Below the pieces are notes generated by a model. The model ran no database searches and was not told where the DNA came from. It worked only from the letters and a program-made list of their open reading frames with translations. Both the position numbers and the translations under genes were made by a program. Positions 7,581 through 16,865 of a stretch of DNA of 64,000 nt are shown in pieces (within the stretch, counting starts at the first letter, position 1; the number at the start of each line of letters is the position of its first letter). Source of the stretch: Fuerstiella sp. (GTDB lineage: Bacteria > Planctomycetota > Planctomycetia > Planctomycetales > Planctomycetaceae); contig JALHMY010000029.1 of NCBI GenBank assembly GCA_022843805.1, positions 1-64,000 on the forward strand, written 5' to 3'.

Positions 7581-10547
7581 GTGGAGATGTTTCGAATAAT
7601 GAAATTATCTCATTGGCCCCGGTCACCCGGAACGACTGGCAGTTTTGGCGTCATACTGTTTGTGCTTGTGCTCAACGGAATTGTCGTTCACAGAAACAGT
7701 ATTGCCCTGCACCGTGCATATAGTCAGGTGATTGATACTCACGAGACCATCAGTCTGACAGAGCATATCTTTTTTCAGCAGCTGAATGCCGAAACAGGCG
7801 TGCGAGGATATGCATTAACTGGTAAGGACGCGTACCTTGAACCCTTCAGCGAAGCGAGTAAGTCGTTAGCAACAGAATTCTCACTTCTTCGCGTCAGGGT
7901 GGCCGATACGCCTGATCAGACAGCGAAAATCGAGTCTCTTGAATCTCTTGTTTTCGCCAGGCTTGAGCATCTGAAGTCTGTAATATCTGCTCGATCCGAG
8001 TCCGGAGCAGAAGGGGCGTCTAACGTCCTTCTGGCTGGTGTCAGCGGACAGCAGCCTGGACAGACCAGCAACCTGTTCAGGCAGCTCAAGGAAGACGAGG
8101 AGACTCGACTCAGTGTTCATACGGAATTCGCGGCCCAGCAGCTCTACATTATTCTGGCCGCGAATCTTTGTATGGTGTGCGCCGGCCTGCTGATCAGCGG
8201 CGTTGCGTGGCGATCGATCAATAGTCATGTTCGTCATTCCCGTATCGCAGAAGCCAATGCTCATGCGGAACGGGAAAACCTCATGGTCACGCTGGTCAGT
8301 ATTGGGGACGCGGTCATCGTGACCGATTCCCATGGTCGCGTGCAAATGGCCAACCCGGTCGCCGAACAGCTGCTTGGCTTCCCGGAAGATGTAATCGGCA
8401 GGAAGCTTGAGGAGGTTTTTTCCGTCATCCATGAATCCAGCCATGATCCTGTACCGAATCCCGTAGACGAGGTACTGCGTCTGGGCAGAGCTTCCGTCTC
8501 ATCGACTCTGACCCTTCTGGTGCGACAGGATGGAGTGAAACTTCCCATTGAAGAGAGTGCGTCTCCAATTCGCGACAAGTCCGGGCGAGTTGTTGGTGTC
8601 ATTCTGGTATTTCGAGATTGCTCACAGAGGCGAGATTTTGAAAAGCAGTTACAGGCCCGGGAACAGCACTTTCGCCGAATGCTTGAGACCCCGCTGATCG
8701 GTATTGCAGTCTGCACGCCCGATGGAAAGAGACTGCTGGAAGCAAACGATGCGTTCCTCAGTCTGATTGGTCATACTCGCGGCTCGCTTGACGGAAGCGA
8801 CCTTAACTGGGAGGGAGCCAGTTCGCTTCAGGGCCCACTGGACGAAGCCGCACAGAGAGAGCTGCGCGAGACAGGAATCTGTCGCCCCTCCGAAAAAGCC
8901 TGCCGACGCAGCGATGGACGAATCGTCCCCGTACTGATTTCCGCAAACAGACTATCCAGTGAAGAAGACCGAATTATCGTTTTTGTGATGGATCTGTCTG
9001 AAAGTAAACAGTCAGAAGCATCACTTAAGGAAAGCGAGAATCGATTTCTGATTCTGTCGGAAAGTATGCCTCAGATTGTCTGGCTTGCCGACATCCACGG
9101 CGACTTCAGTTATGTCAACCACACCCTGGTCTCATACTCCGGACGTTCGGCCATTGAACTTAAGGATAGTGGATGGGCCGAATTAATTCATCCCGATGAT
9201 CGGGCAGCGTATATGGAAGCATGGTCCGAGTCTGTTTCCAGTGCTCTGCCGTTTGAGGCGGAAAGCCGACTGGAAGACAGTGCGGGCAATTATCGATGGC
9301 ATCTGACCCGCGCACTGCCAATGTATAATGATCTCCGACAGATTACTCAGTGGGTTGGAACCACGACCGACATGCATGATCAGAAGGTGATTGAGGCAAT
9401 TCTGAAGGAAGAACATCTTCGTAAGGACCAGTTTCTGGCGATGCTTGCTCACGAACTTCGCAATCCTCTGGCTCCATTGGCAAATGTCGTGGAAGTGCTG
9501 TCAGCTGCTCCTCACGATGCCGGGCTCCTGGCAGACCTGCTTCCGGTTATGAAACGCAAGATCAGATTGCTGACTCGCCTGATTAATGATCTGCTTGATG
9601 TCGCTCGTCTGACGCAGGGTTGCATCGCTCTCAATCGACGGCCGTCGCTTGTCAGCACGATTGTTTCGGAGGCAGTGGAAGCAGCACAGCCGCTGATTTC
9701 AGAGTTTCAGCATCAGCTCACAGTAACAATGCCTTCACACGATATCCGGATCAGCGCAGATTCAGGGCGAATTGTGCAGGCTCTCACCAACGTCCTGCAG
9801 AACGCAGCGAAATACACTGGCCCCAAAGGAAAGATTGACCTGACGGTTGCTCAGAGCGACTGCGAAGTAACATTCTCTGTTCGGGACAACGGACAGGGAA
9901 TCTCTCCAGCAATGCTGAATCGAATCTTTGATTTGTTCATTCATGCAGAACCCAATCTGGAACGAGTCCCGGGAGGTTTGGGTATTGGTCTGTCGATGGT
10001 TCGCACGGTTATCGAACTGCATGGAGGCACGGTATCGGCAAAAAGTAAAGGTTTGGGTCATGGAAGTGAGTTCGTGATTTCGTTACCGCTCATGGATTCT
10101 GACGAAAGGACAGAAGTAGCCGCAAAGCCACGAGAAACCACGGCAGCGGCAACGGAGTCTCTGCCGGCAATGCGAATTCTTGTGGTCGACGACGTAAAAG
10201 CTTCCGCCAAAACTCTTGCAATGATGCTGAAGGTTCTCGGACAGGATGCGGAGATGACTTTCGACGGTGCATCGGCCATTGAGCGACTGACCGAAAAGAC
10301 GTTTGACGTCGTTTTTCTGGACATCGCCATGCCCGGTATGGACGGCCTTGAAGTTGCCCGACATCTTCGCGCAGTGCCATCACTCAGTTCGCTCACAATC
10401 GTTGCGCTCACCGGTTTTGGACAGGAGGACGATCGTCATCGCAGCCTGGTTGCGGGAATTGATGAACACCTGCTGAAGCCTACCAGCATCAATCTGCTTC
10501 AGGAAGTCCTTCAGCGAGCAAGCCAAAAGCTGGCGGGCTCTCCCTGA
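7581..10547 (+). CDS. Hybrid sensor histidine kinase (CHASE3-PAS-PAS-PAS-HisKA-HATPase-REC)
   Basis: A 988-residue membrane kinase. Two transmembrane helices (about 17-35 and 188-207) flank a periplasmic CHASE3-type domain with 'ETGVRGYALTGKDAYLEPF'. Three PAS domains follow (about 232-345, 360-475, 485-605); the third has the PAC-like 'GTTTDMHDQK'. The HisKA box MLAHELRNPLAPL carries the phospho-acceptor His624. The ATPase has the N box (NVLQNAAKYTG), G1 (DNGQGIS) and G2 (GLGIGLSMV). The C-terminal receiver has Asp914 in FLDIAMPGM. Start choice among GTG 7581, ATG 7587 and ATG 7599 is uncertain. All catalytic residues are present, so it should autophosphorylate. It probably works with the preceding lone receiver and perhaps with the distant Hpt protein. 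Confidence 0.93.
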   Translation: MEMFRIMKLSHWPRSPGTTGSFGVILFVLVLNGIVVHRNSIALHRAYSQVIDTHETISLTEHIFFQQLNAETGVRGYALTGKDAYLEPFSEASKSLATEFSLLRVRVADTPDQTAKIESLESLVFARLEHLKSVISARSESGAEGASNVLLAGVSGQQPGQTSNLFRQLKEDEETRLSVHTEFAAQQLYIILAANLCMVCAGLLISGVAWRSINSHVRHSRIAEANAHAERENLMVTLVSIGDAVIVTDSHGRVQMANPVAEQLLGFPEDVIGRKLEEVFSVIHESSHDPVPNPVDEVLRLGRASVSSTLTLLVRQDGVKLPIEESASPIRDKSGRVVGVILVFRDCSQRRDFEKQLQAREQHFRRMLETPLIGIAVCTPDGKRLLEANDAFLSLIGHTRGSLDGSDLNWEGASSLQGPLDEAAQRELRETGICRPSEKACRRSDGRIVPVLISANRLSSEEDRIIVFVMDLSESKQSEASLKESENRFLILSESMPQIVWLADIHGDFSYVNHTLVSYSGRSAIELKDSGWAELIHPDDRAAYMEAWSESVSSALPFEAESRLEDSAGNYRWHLTRALPMYNDLRQITQWVGTTTDMHDQKVIEAILKEEHLRKDQFLAMLAHELRNPLAPLANVVEVLSAAPHDAGLLADLLPVMKRKIRLLTRLINDLLDVARLTQGCIALNRRPSLVSTIVSEAVEAAQPLISEFQHQLTVTMPSHDIRISADSGRIVQALTNVLQNAAKYTGPKGKIDLTVAQSDCEVTFSVRDNGQGISPAMLNRIFDLFIHAEPNLERVPGGLGIGLSMVRTVIELHGGTVSAKSKGLGHGSEFVISLPLMDSDERTEVAAKPRETTAAATESLPAMRILVVDDVKASAKTLAMMLKVLGQDAEMTFDGASAIERLTEKTFDVVFLDIAMPGMDGLEVARHLRAVPSLSSLTIVALTGFGQEDDRHRSLVAGIDEHLLKPTSINLLQEVLQRASQKLAGSP

Positions 10548-10565
10548 ATGTCAGCCTGCCGTCTG

Positions 10566-11656
10566 CTAAACCGCCTTTTCAATCGTACCGCCAAATGCCG
10601 TTCGTCGTCTCCAGATGTCAAGAATCGCGTCGGCCGTTGCCAGCAATACCGGCCCCAGGATGATGCCTGAAGTTCCGAACAGAGCGAGTCCGCCGGCGAT
10701 AGAGAGAAACACCAGCAGAGTGTGAAGTCGAAGTCTCTGGCCCACAAGAAACGGATACGGCAGATTGTCGATCAGCCCGATGGCGACTGCTCCCCAGACG
10801 ATAAGAATCAGAGCTTTCGTCCAGTCACCGTTCGCGGCAAGGAAAATGGCTACCGGAACATCAGACCTCCCATGGCTCACTGAACCATGGCGACCACCAC
10901 AGATCCATAGATGGTCGCATGAATCGTGTCATCAACCCGGGAAAATACCTCGTCCGTTTCAGGACGGGTCAGAGGCAGCAGTGAACGAACAGCCTTCAGA
11001 CTCCCGTATCGGTCTCGAAAGAAATAAAACAACGTCATAAACGTCACAAGAAGCTGCATGAACAGCCAGCCAGTTCCGCCTATCAGGCTCCCGATCCCTC
11101 TGGAAATCAGCGCGGCCGCGCGTTCGACCGGAGCGGCCTCCTGTGCCGAGGTTTTTTCTGCAGATCCGGGTTCGGAAACCTGTGTCCGGGAATCCTGAGA
11201 TTCGTCCAGGGTGGGGGTTGAAAGTCCCAACTGAGATTCAATCCATGCTTTCACGGGACGCATGCGAGGATGCGATTCGAACCATCCTTGCCAATTTCCT
11301 GACGACAGGACCTCCTGTGCACGATTCGTGGCCACGCTCGCTTCGATGGCGACGCGGTGCGTCACAAAGATGGCAGGTGCAACGACAACCACCGCCACTG
11401 CGGCCACGGCTAGCGCCGCAGCAAGATTGGCATTGGCGATACGACTTCTCATCCAGCGATGCAAAGGATGCGCAATAACCGCCAGTGCCAGCGCCCATGC
11501 CAGAGAAGGCAGAAACGGAACGATAAGACGATAACACAGATATCCCGTAACACCTGTTGCTATTACAAGCACCAGAGCAAGAGACCTTTCACGTGAAAGC
11601 CACCCGTCGGCGCGCTCAATGATCGGTTGTGGTTCATGGTCTGTCCGAGTATTCAT
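10566..11656 (-). pseudogene. AI-2E family transporter (PerM/YdiK type), inactivated
   Basis: The first 259 codons give a typical AI-2E transporter N-terminus and central part, to 'ATIYGSVVVAMVQ', where an in-frame TGA (10877-10879) replaces the expected Gly. Reading through gives 'AMGGLMF', which fits the family, and then a second stop. The next frame resumes as 'VPVAIFLAANGDW...LIDNLPYPFLVGQRLRLHTL', the conserved C-terminal part. About 30 residues between GGLMF and VPVAIF seen in intact relatives are missing, with a frame change. So the gene has a nonsense codon plus an internal out-of-frame deletion. Its ATG overlaps the stop of the upstream YihY gene (ATGA), showing a former translationally coupled pair. 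Confidence 0.88.
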
Positions 11657-12636
11657 GAGTTCCACGTTCGATTCCCCATGCCGGCCACGTGGGGCGATGG
11701 CTTCAAATCCGACGAGTTGTCATCAGCCGGTGGCGCAGAATCTGATCGCCTCCGAACTTCCTGAACGACGCACTCAGCGTTCGTAGACGGTGCCACATCA
11801 GCCCGAAAATGATGGGTATAAGCCTGTGTAAGCTCGGCACCGAAGTAGAGGATCTGTGCCGAATAATAAATCCATACCACCAGTACCACCAGAGACCCTG
11901 CCGCCCCGTACGCCGAGGCAATCCCGCTGCGGCCCAGATATAAACCCAGCAGGAACTTACCGACGATAAATAACAGGGCTGTTACCACAGCCCCCATCAG
12001 AGTATCTCTCCAGCCAATTTCCACATCCGGTACCATTTTGAAGATCAGCGCAAAAAGCCCGGTAATGACCGTGAAGGAAATGACTGCTTCAACGGATCCC
12101 ACCAGAGCATCGAATCCCTGAAACAGCCCGCCCATATACTTGCCAAGAGCTGCCAGAATTGCACTAATCACGAGGGATACAACCAACATAAATGCAGTGC
12201 CCAGGACCATCGCGAATGAAAGAAAACGTTCGCGCAGAAAACCCCAGATACCTCCCCCAGGCCTGGCTCGAACGTTCCAGATTGTGTTCAGAGAATCCTG
12301 AAGCTCTCCAAACACACCGGAGGCACCAAACAGTAGAGTAATCGTCCCAAGTATCGCGGCCATCGTTCCCTCACCCGGGCGTTGTGCATGAACAATCAGG
12401 TCCTGAATTGCTTCAGCTCCTTTGGTTCCGACCAGACCCTGGATTTGCGATACGATCTCGCCGCGAGCCGCCTCTTCACCAAAAGCGGAACCCGCAATCG
12501 CCAGTACGATGACAAGCAACGGAGCCAGAGACAACACGCTATAGAACGCCAGGGCCGCCCCCAGACGCGGAGCCTTGTCTTCAAGCCAGTCGTTTCCGGT
12601 CTTCTTCAGAATGGCCCAAACGTCGTTCCACAACAT
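11653..12636 (-). CDS. YihY/BrkB-family inner membrane protein
   Basis: The product matches the YihY/virulence-factor BrkB family: 'DKAPRLGAALAFYSVLSLAPLL', the 'GASGVFGELQDSLNTIWNV' segment, and the final 'YGAAGSLVVLVVWIYYSAQILYFGAELT' region, with six or so transmembrane helices. I start at the ATG of MLWNDVWAIL. The frame is open 333 bases further upstream, but that extension is Arg/Ser/Pro-rich, lacks family similarity and contains a sigma-54 type promoter. The family is sometimes labelled ribonuclease BN in error; its members are membrane proteins of unknown transport or envelope function. The C-terminal tail is polar. It formed an operon with the now broken AI-2E gene. Confidence 0.88.
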   Translation of the reverse strand: MLWNDVWAILKKTGNDWLEDKAPRLGAALAFYSVLSLAPLLVIVLAIAGSAFGEEAARGEIVSQIQGLVGTKGAEAIQDLIVHAQRPGEGTMAAILGTITLLFGASGVFGELQDSLNTIWNVRARPGGGIWGFLRERFLSFAMVLGTAFMLVVSLVISAILAALGKYMGGLFQGFDALVGSVEAVISFTVITGLFALIFKMVPDVEIGWRDTLMGAVVTALLFIVGKFLLGLYLGRSGIASAYGAAGSLVVLVVWIYYSAQILYFGAELTQAYTHHFRADVAPSTNAECVVQEVRRRSDSAPPADDNSSDLKPSPHVAGMGNRTWNS

Positions 12637-12749
12637 ACTACGGATTCCGTGAAAAGTTCCCGATCGGCAGAAACCAGAGACTCTCATTCTGGCGGCAGGC
12701 AACTGCTGTAATGGGATGACGGGCGGATTTCCGTATCCCCTTTCTTCCA

Positions 12750-12765
12750 TGCACACCACGTGCCG
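12750..12765 (-). promoter_or_regulatory. Sigma-54 promoter candidate for the YihY operon
   Basis: On the reverse strand CGGCACGTGGTGTGCA has GGCAC, GG-N10-GC spacing and TGCA, with mismatches only at the first base of each element. It lies 114 bases ahead of the chosen start and supports that start over the longer frame. Confidence 0.5.
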
Positions 12766-13027
12766 CGAACATCCTGCCTGAACTTCTGCCGCCGCTGAGT
12801 ACCACATCCGCCCGCCCGGCCCCACAACCTGACACGCAGAATGGAGGGTGTCGACGACTGAATCGGTGGCAGCTTTCCTTCCATCATGGTCGGCGATCGA
12901 GCGAGGAGAAGGACGAGTCGAAGGACGGGGCGAGGCAGTCTGAATTTGCCGCGCGGCACACACGCACAAACTGACGGTTTTTCCTTCCCTTAGGTATTAA
13001 TATGGCGATTGGGCGGTAAGCCGTTCG

Positions 13028-13043
13028 TGGCACGAAAAATGCT
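13028..13043 (+). promoter_or_regulatory. Sigma-54 promoter candidate for the degenerate kinase gene
   Basis: TGGCACGAAAAATGCT matches the consensus TGGCACG-N4-TTGCT at all but one key base. It closely resembles the csbD site (TGGCGCGAAAAATGCC). Transcription would start near 13055, giving a leader of about 40 bases to the small upstream frame and 200 bases to the kinase. Confidence 0.65.
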
Positions 13044-13096
13044 TAAATCGGGAATTGCAGAGCGCGTCATTTTCAGACGCTAAGCCAAATGACATC

Positions 13097-13261
13097 ATGG
13101 TTCCACTCCACGTCAGCAGCGAATCCATTGATAACTCATCACGTCAGCGGAATGCCTCAACGATGCACGATTTATCTGACTATGCAAACGATGGCGCGGA
13201 CTACCGTGTTTATCAGAGACTCTTCTCCCGAAACGACGGGCTGATTATCGGAGAATTCTGA
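13097..13261 (+). CDS. Possible small leader ORF coupled to the kinase gene (54 aa)
   Basis: The frame opens at ATG, encodes a polar, Ser/Asp/Asn-rich peptide without a known domain, and its TGA shares one base with the kinase ATG (TGATG). The position, wholly inside the predicted transcript and ending exactly at the kinase start, suggests a coupled leader peptide. Protein evidence is absent, and the frame could be fortuitous. Confidence 0.35.
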   Translation: MVPLHVSSESIDNSSRQRNASTMHDLSDYANDGADYRVYQRLFSRNDGLIIGEF

Positions 13262-15189
13262 TGGCCTCCCCATTTGTCCCTGCTCGGGCAAGACTGATGG
13301 ACATGGCGGCCACGTTCAGTGAATTAAAAAAATGGATCCATGCCAGTTCGGGTGTTGCTCCAGGCGTCCGACGATGGCATCGTTCTCTGGTGATCCTTGT
13401 ATTCATTGGAGCAGTGGTGTGTGTCATTCCGCGAACGCCTCTTGCTGGTCCGGTTGGTGGCGTGGTCGGATTCTCCACGGTCCTGGCTGGCTGCTGGGCT
13501 GCCGGACCGTTTGTGGGGCTCATTACCCCGCTCTATATTGCCACGCTGTCGCGTTTGGTTAGCAATCCGCCAAAGCCTCTGGTACCGGATTCGCAGGAGT
13601 TAACGGGACTCTTTGTCATGACGGTGCTTACCCTTCTCATGGGAATAACGGGAGAAAACAGGCGTCGCCTGAAAACGGTGACCCGTCGTTCCAGCGCTCG
13701 CTTACTTCAGCAGTCGCATGCTCTGAGTCTTGCCAGAATCCTTTTTCGAGATCTGGATGGCAGTATTACAACGTGGACCCAGGGTGCTGAGGATCTTTTT
13801 GGATGGACCCAGAGCGAAGCCACGGGACGACGCATTCAGGATTTGCTGAAAACCGAATATCCGAGACCACTGGAAGAAATTCATCAGGAACTTTTGCTGC
13901 ACAGACAGTGGCAGGGTGAAGTCAGGCAACACTGCAAGGATGGCAGGGTCCGCATCATTGCCACTCACTGGATTCTTTACAGTGGCGATGACGCGGTACA
14001 GGGCGGCGTTGCTGAAGTGCACAACGACATCACTCTTTTGCGTGAGGCCGAAGCCACACTGAGGGAATCAGAACATCGCAAGGACCTGTTCGTAGCGACT
14101 CTGGCATATGAGCTCCGAAACCCGCTTGCTCCCCTTCGCAGCGGGCTCGACTGTCTGCAGCTGCTGCGAGGGGAGAGGCCGGAGGACGCTCGTGTTTTTG
14201 AAATTATGAATCGTCAGCTTCAGCATCTGGTGAGACTGATTGATGATCTGCTGGACGTGAGTCGAATCAACACGGGCAAAGTTGAGCTGCGTCCTGAACG
14301 TGTCAGCCTGAACGAGATTATCTCTGACGCCATCAGCTCCTGTCGTGCGCAGATCGATGCTGCCGGACATGAACTCCGACTGTCCATGCCGAACGAGACG
14401 ATCTGTCTTAATGCAGATCCAGGGCGGCTGACACAGGTGTTCACCAATCTGCTGCACAACGCAGCGAAATTTACTGGAGCAAAAGGGCGTATTGGCCTGA
14501 CTGTCGTAAGCTCCTGGAACGAAATCCTCATACGGGTTGAAGATTCCGGCATAGGAATTTCCAAACAGATGCTTCCTCGCGTATTTGATATGTTTGCACA
14601 GGTTCAGGACGTAAGAACCCGAGGTCAGTTCGGGCTCGGCCTGGGTTTGAATATTGTAAAATCTCTGGTGGAAATGCATGGTGGTTCCGTTGAAGTGGAT
14701 AGTGACGGACCAGGACAGGGCGCTCGATTCTCAGTCCGATTGCCGCGGACAAGCGATGATTTGCCGGTCGCTGCCATGTCCTTACCTTCCACGCCTGCGG
14801 CCAACCATCTCGAATCCCGGCGAGTTCTTGTGATCGATGACAACCAGGATGCGGCCTGCACCCTTGCGATGTCGTTAAACATTTTTGGCTGTGTTTGTCG
14901 AACGGCCTTTGATGGTGTATCAGGACTGCAGGTCGCCCGCGAATTCAATCCTCACGTCTTTGTCCTGGATCTCGGAATGCCTGGTATGTCGGGGCTGGAT
15001 CTGGCTCGTCAGCTGAGAGCTGCCCCCCAATTTGCGTCCGCCATTCTGATTGCTGTGACAGGCTGGGATAAGGAAGAAGACGTGCAGGAGTCCCGCGTTG
15101 CAGGATTCAATTACCATTTTGCCAAACCAGTTGATGTCAAAGCCCTCCACCGGCTGATTGAGTGCAACGACACGAACCAGACTTCATAA
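13261..15189 (+). CDS. Hybrid histidine kinase-like protein with Tyr replacing the phospho-acceptor His
   Basis: The 642-residue protein has an N-terminal membrane region of about three or four helices (40-135; 'LVILVFIGAVVCVIP', 'GVVGFSTVLAGCWAAGPFVGLI'), a PAS domain (about 150-270; 'DLDGSITTWTQGAEDLFGW'), a HisKA-like dimerisation helix, an ATPase and a C-terminal receiver. The ATPase looks intact: N box NLLHNAAKFTG, G1 DSGIGIS, G2 GLGLGLNIV. The receiver keeps Asp in FVLDLGMPGM and Lys in FAKPVD. But the H box reads TLAYELRNPLAPL: codon 283 (14107-14109) is TAT (Tyr) where His is invariant. Canonical autophosphorylation is therefore not expected. It may regulate by ATP binding, by heterodimerising with the other kinase, or through its receiver. 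A sigma-54 type promoter precedes it. Confidence 0.88.
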   Translation: MASPFVPARARLMDMAATFSELKKWIHASSGVAPGVRRWHRSLVILVFIGAVVCVIPRTPLAGPVGGVVGFSTVLAGCWAAGPFVGLITPLYIATLSRLVSNPPKPLVPDSQELTGLFVMTVLTLLMGITGENRRRLKTVTRRSSARLLQQSHALSLARILFRDLDGSITTWTQGAEDLFGWTQSEATGRRIQDLLKTEYPRPLEEIHQELLLHRQWQGEVRQHCKDGRVRIIATHWILYSGDDAVQGGVAEVHNDITLLREAEATLRESEHRKDLFVATLAYELRNPLAPLRSGLDCLQLLRGERPEDARVFEIMNRQLQHLVRLIDDLLDVSRINTGKVELRPERVSLNEIISDAISSCRAQIDAAGHELRLSMPNETICLNADPGRLTQVFTNLLHNAAKFTGAKGRIGLTVVSSWNEILIRVEDSGIGISKQMLPRVFDMFAQVQDVRTRGQFGLGLGLNIVKSLVEMHGGSVEVDSDGPGQGARFSVRLPRTSDDLPVAAMSLPSTPAANHLESRRVLVIDDNQDAACTLAMSLNIFGCVCRTAFDGVSGLQVAREFNPHVFVLDLGMPGMSGLDLARQLRAAPQFASAILIAVTGWDKEEDVQESRVAGFNYHFAKPVDVKALHRLIECNDTNQTS

Positions 15190-15310
15190 GCCGCTCCCCG
15201 AGCGAGGGAAATATCTGGTCCTTCGTTGCCCCAATAAAAAAATCGGGCACCATCCCCGAGACGGCACCGGATCCACAAATAGCCAGCCTGTTCATGACTG
15301 ATCACCAAAA

Positions 15311-15622
15311 TTATTCAACGGCTTCAGCATCGCGCACGGCCGGATTACCCTTATTCGAGATGATTTCGGCACCTTCCTCAATCAGGCCTTCCATGGCCGC
15401 ACATTTCTTACCTTTCGGATTGATCTGCAGCTTCTCGCAGATTTTTTCAAGTCTTGCCACATGGACCTCTGTCTCAGCAAAATGGTCTTCAAACGCCGTG
15501 GCCAGTTCTGACGACGAAGCTGCCTTCGCCATTTTCGGCAACGCTTTTGAAAGCTGATTCTCAGCACTGTAAAGGTCCTTGATTTCGTGAACGAAGAGAT
15601 CGTGCAAAGTATCGAGTTTCAT
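15311..15622 (-). pseudogene. YciE/DUF892 ferritin-like protein, C-terminal half missing
   Basis: From an ATG 8 bases after AGGA, the product reads as the first two helices of a DUF892 ferritin-like protein: 'LHDLFVHEIKDLYSAENQL', then 'ALPKMAKAASSSELATAFE' and 'HFAETEVHVARLEKI'. Family members have about 160-170 residues with two further helices starting after 'AVRDA'. Here the frame ends six residues after 'NPAVRDA'. Half of the four-helix bundle and its metal ligands are lost, and I cannot find the rest in another frame. DUF892 proteins are stress-induced in enterobacteria. Probably a decayed gene, unless a half-bundle homodimer is stable. Confidence 0.7.
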
Positions 15623-15643
15623 GCCGGATACGTCCTTTTTCAA

Positions 15644-16155
15644 AGTGTTACTGTGAAGGTTAAAAGACAGTCAATCTGAGCTGTGGACTGTGGTTGCTCT
15701 CAGGCTCTGAAAACACGCTGAAATTCATCAGACTCTGAAGAACATGATTCACATGTCGTTCGGGCGTTCTCCGGAAAAAATTCTGCCAGAGCGCGACAGC
15801 GATCGGTCGATTCGTCTAAGAACCCCTAACAAAACCTGCGTGAGCCGCGACGTTTGTGGTTGCGTGCTGAACTACTGATCTGAATCAGACGCTCCCGAGC
15901 AGTTGCAGCCTCTTTATTCAACGCTATTGCTGTACCATTTTTCTCCCACCCGGAGACAATTCAGCATCAAACTGAATCAGATGCTGCAGGTGTGTCATCG
16001 GTGCTGCCCAAAAGATTTTCATCAGCATCCAGCGGTTTACCTTCCCGGGCTTGCTTCTGCGGCACCTCAGCTTCACTCGACAGCTCACCCTCTGCAGGAA
16101 ATACCGTTCTGTTGAGACGCACGTTTCAACAGCCGAATAACTGAAGAGCGAACCT
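15644..16155. other. Intergenic, with a possible gene tail on the reverse strand
   Basis: No promoter of the -24/-12 type was found for the ferritin-like remnant. On the reverse strand, 15967-16122 encodes an acidic 51-residue frame ending '..GSTDDTPAASDSV' that reads like the tail of a protein. It follows the broken AI-2E fragment on the same strand and might be its displaced C-terminus. This is speculative. Confidence 0.3.
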
Positions 16156-16698
16156 TCAGGTTATGAAGACTACTCTTGTAAATGGTCGCGTTGCCAGAAC
16201 TTCCACGGCTGACCCGAAATACCCGGTTAGCAGCATCCACGGCAACGGATCCGACTTCAGAACGACAGGAACCGCCTCTTCATCCGTCGAAGGATCTGGC
16301 ACTTTGACCGTTTCTTCCACAGCATCATCTGCTGAGTCCTGCAATTCTGATCCAATTTCCTCGATCATATGTTCGAATCGGCGAGCTGCCGGATTCGAAA
16401 ACATTTCGCGCAGAGATTTGACCTTAGCGGCCATCCTGGAGGTATTGGCGGGAAGTTCCGCAAGCAGCGCTGTGACCTGCCGACTGCCGGCGAAACCGAT
16501 GACTGTGATGCCGGTACCAGCGAGGCATACGGCAGGAATCACGGAGGTCACTGACCCCGTACCCATTCGTCTCAACCCATAAACAATTGGATTGAGCACG
16601 AATGTCAAAAGAGCCGCCAGGGCTACCGGCAACAAAACGAGCCGCCCCCAATACATGGCTATGACAACAATGACCGCAGTGAATGTGCGAGAAAGTCA
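16156..16698 (-). pseudogene. Second AI-2E family transporter, N-terminal fragment
   Basis: The reverse frame reads 'FTAVIVVIAMYWGRLVLL' then 'PVALAALLTFVLNPIVYGLRR', the classic first helices of planctomycete AI-2E transporters, followed by a soluble segment and 'VLATRPFTRVVFIT' before a stop. Relatives exceed 350, often 600, residues. The sequence upstream of the first helix lacks a good start (a stop lies at 16696-16698), and everything after the second helical region is missing. I call it a remnant. It lies 170 bases downstream of the BON gene, on the same strand. Confidence 0.65.
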
Positions 16699-16865
16699 AT
16701 TGTGGCTCGTTGAGGTCAAGACAATTGGGGCTCTCTGGCCACAGTGAGCCTCCTGATGCGGGAGCAATTTCATTGAGGGGCATACCTTGCTTCCCCTCAA
16801 CCACCGATTCGAAGTTCACAGCACTGCAACAGTCAACAGAGCGCTTTGACGCCGAAGTGCCATCA

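Noticed and set aside
11653-12969. Longer 438-residue form of the YihY protein
   Set aside because: The extra N-terminus is Arg/Ser/Pro-rich, unlike the family, and contains the promoter candidate.
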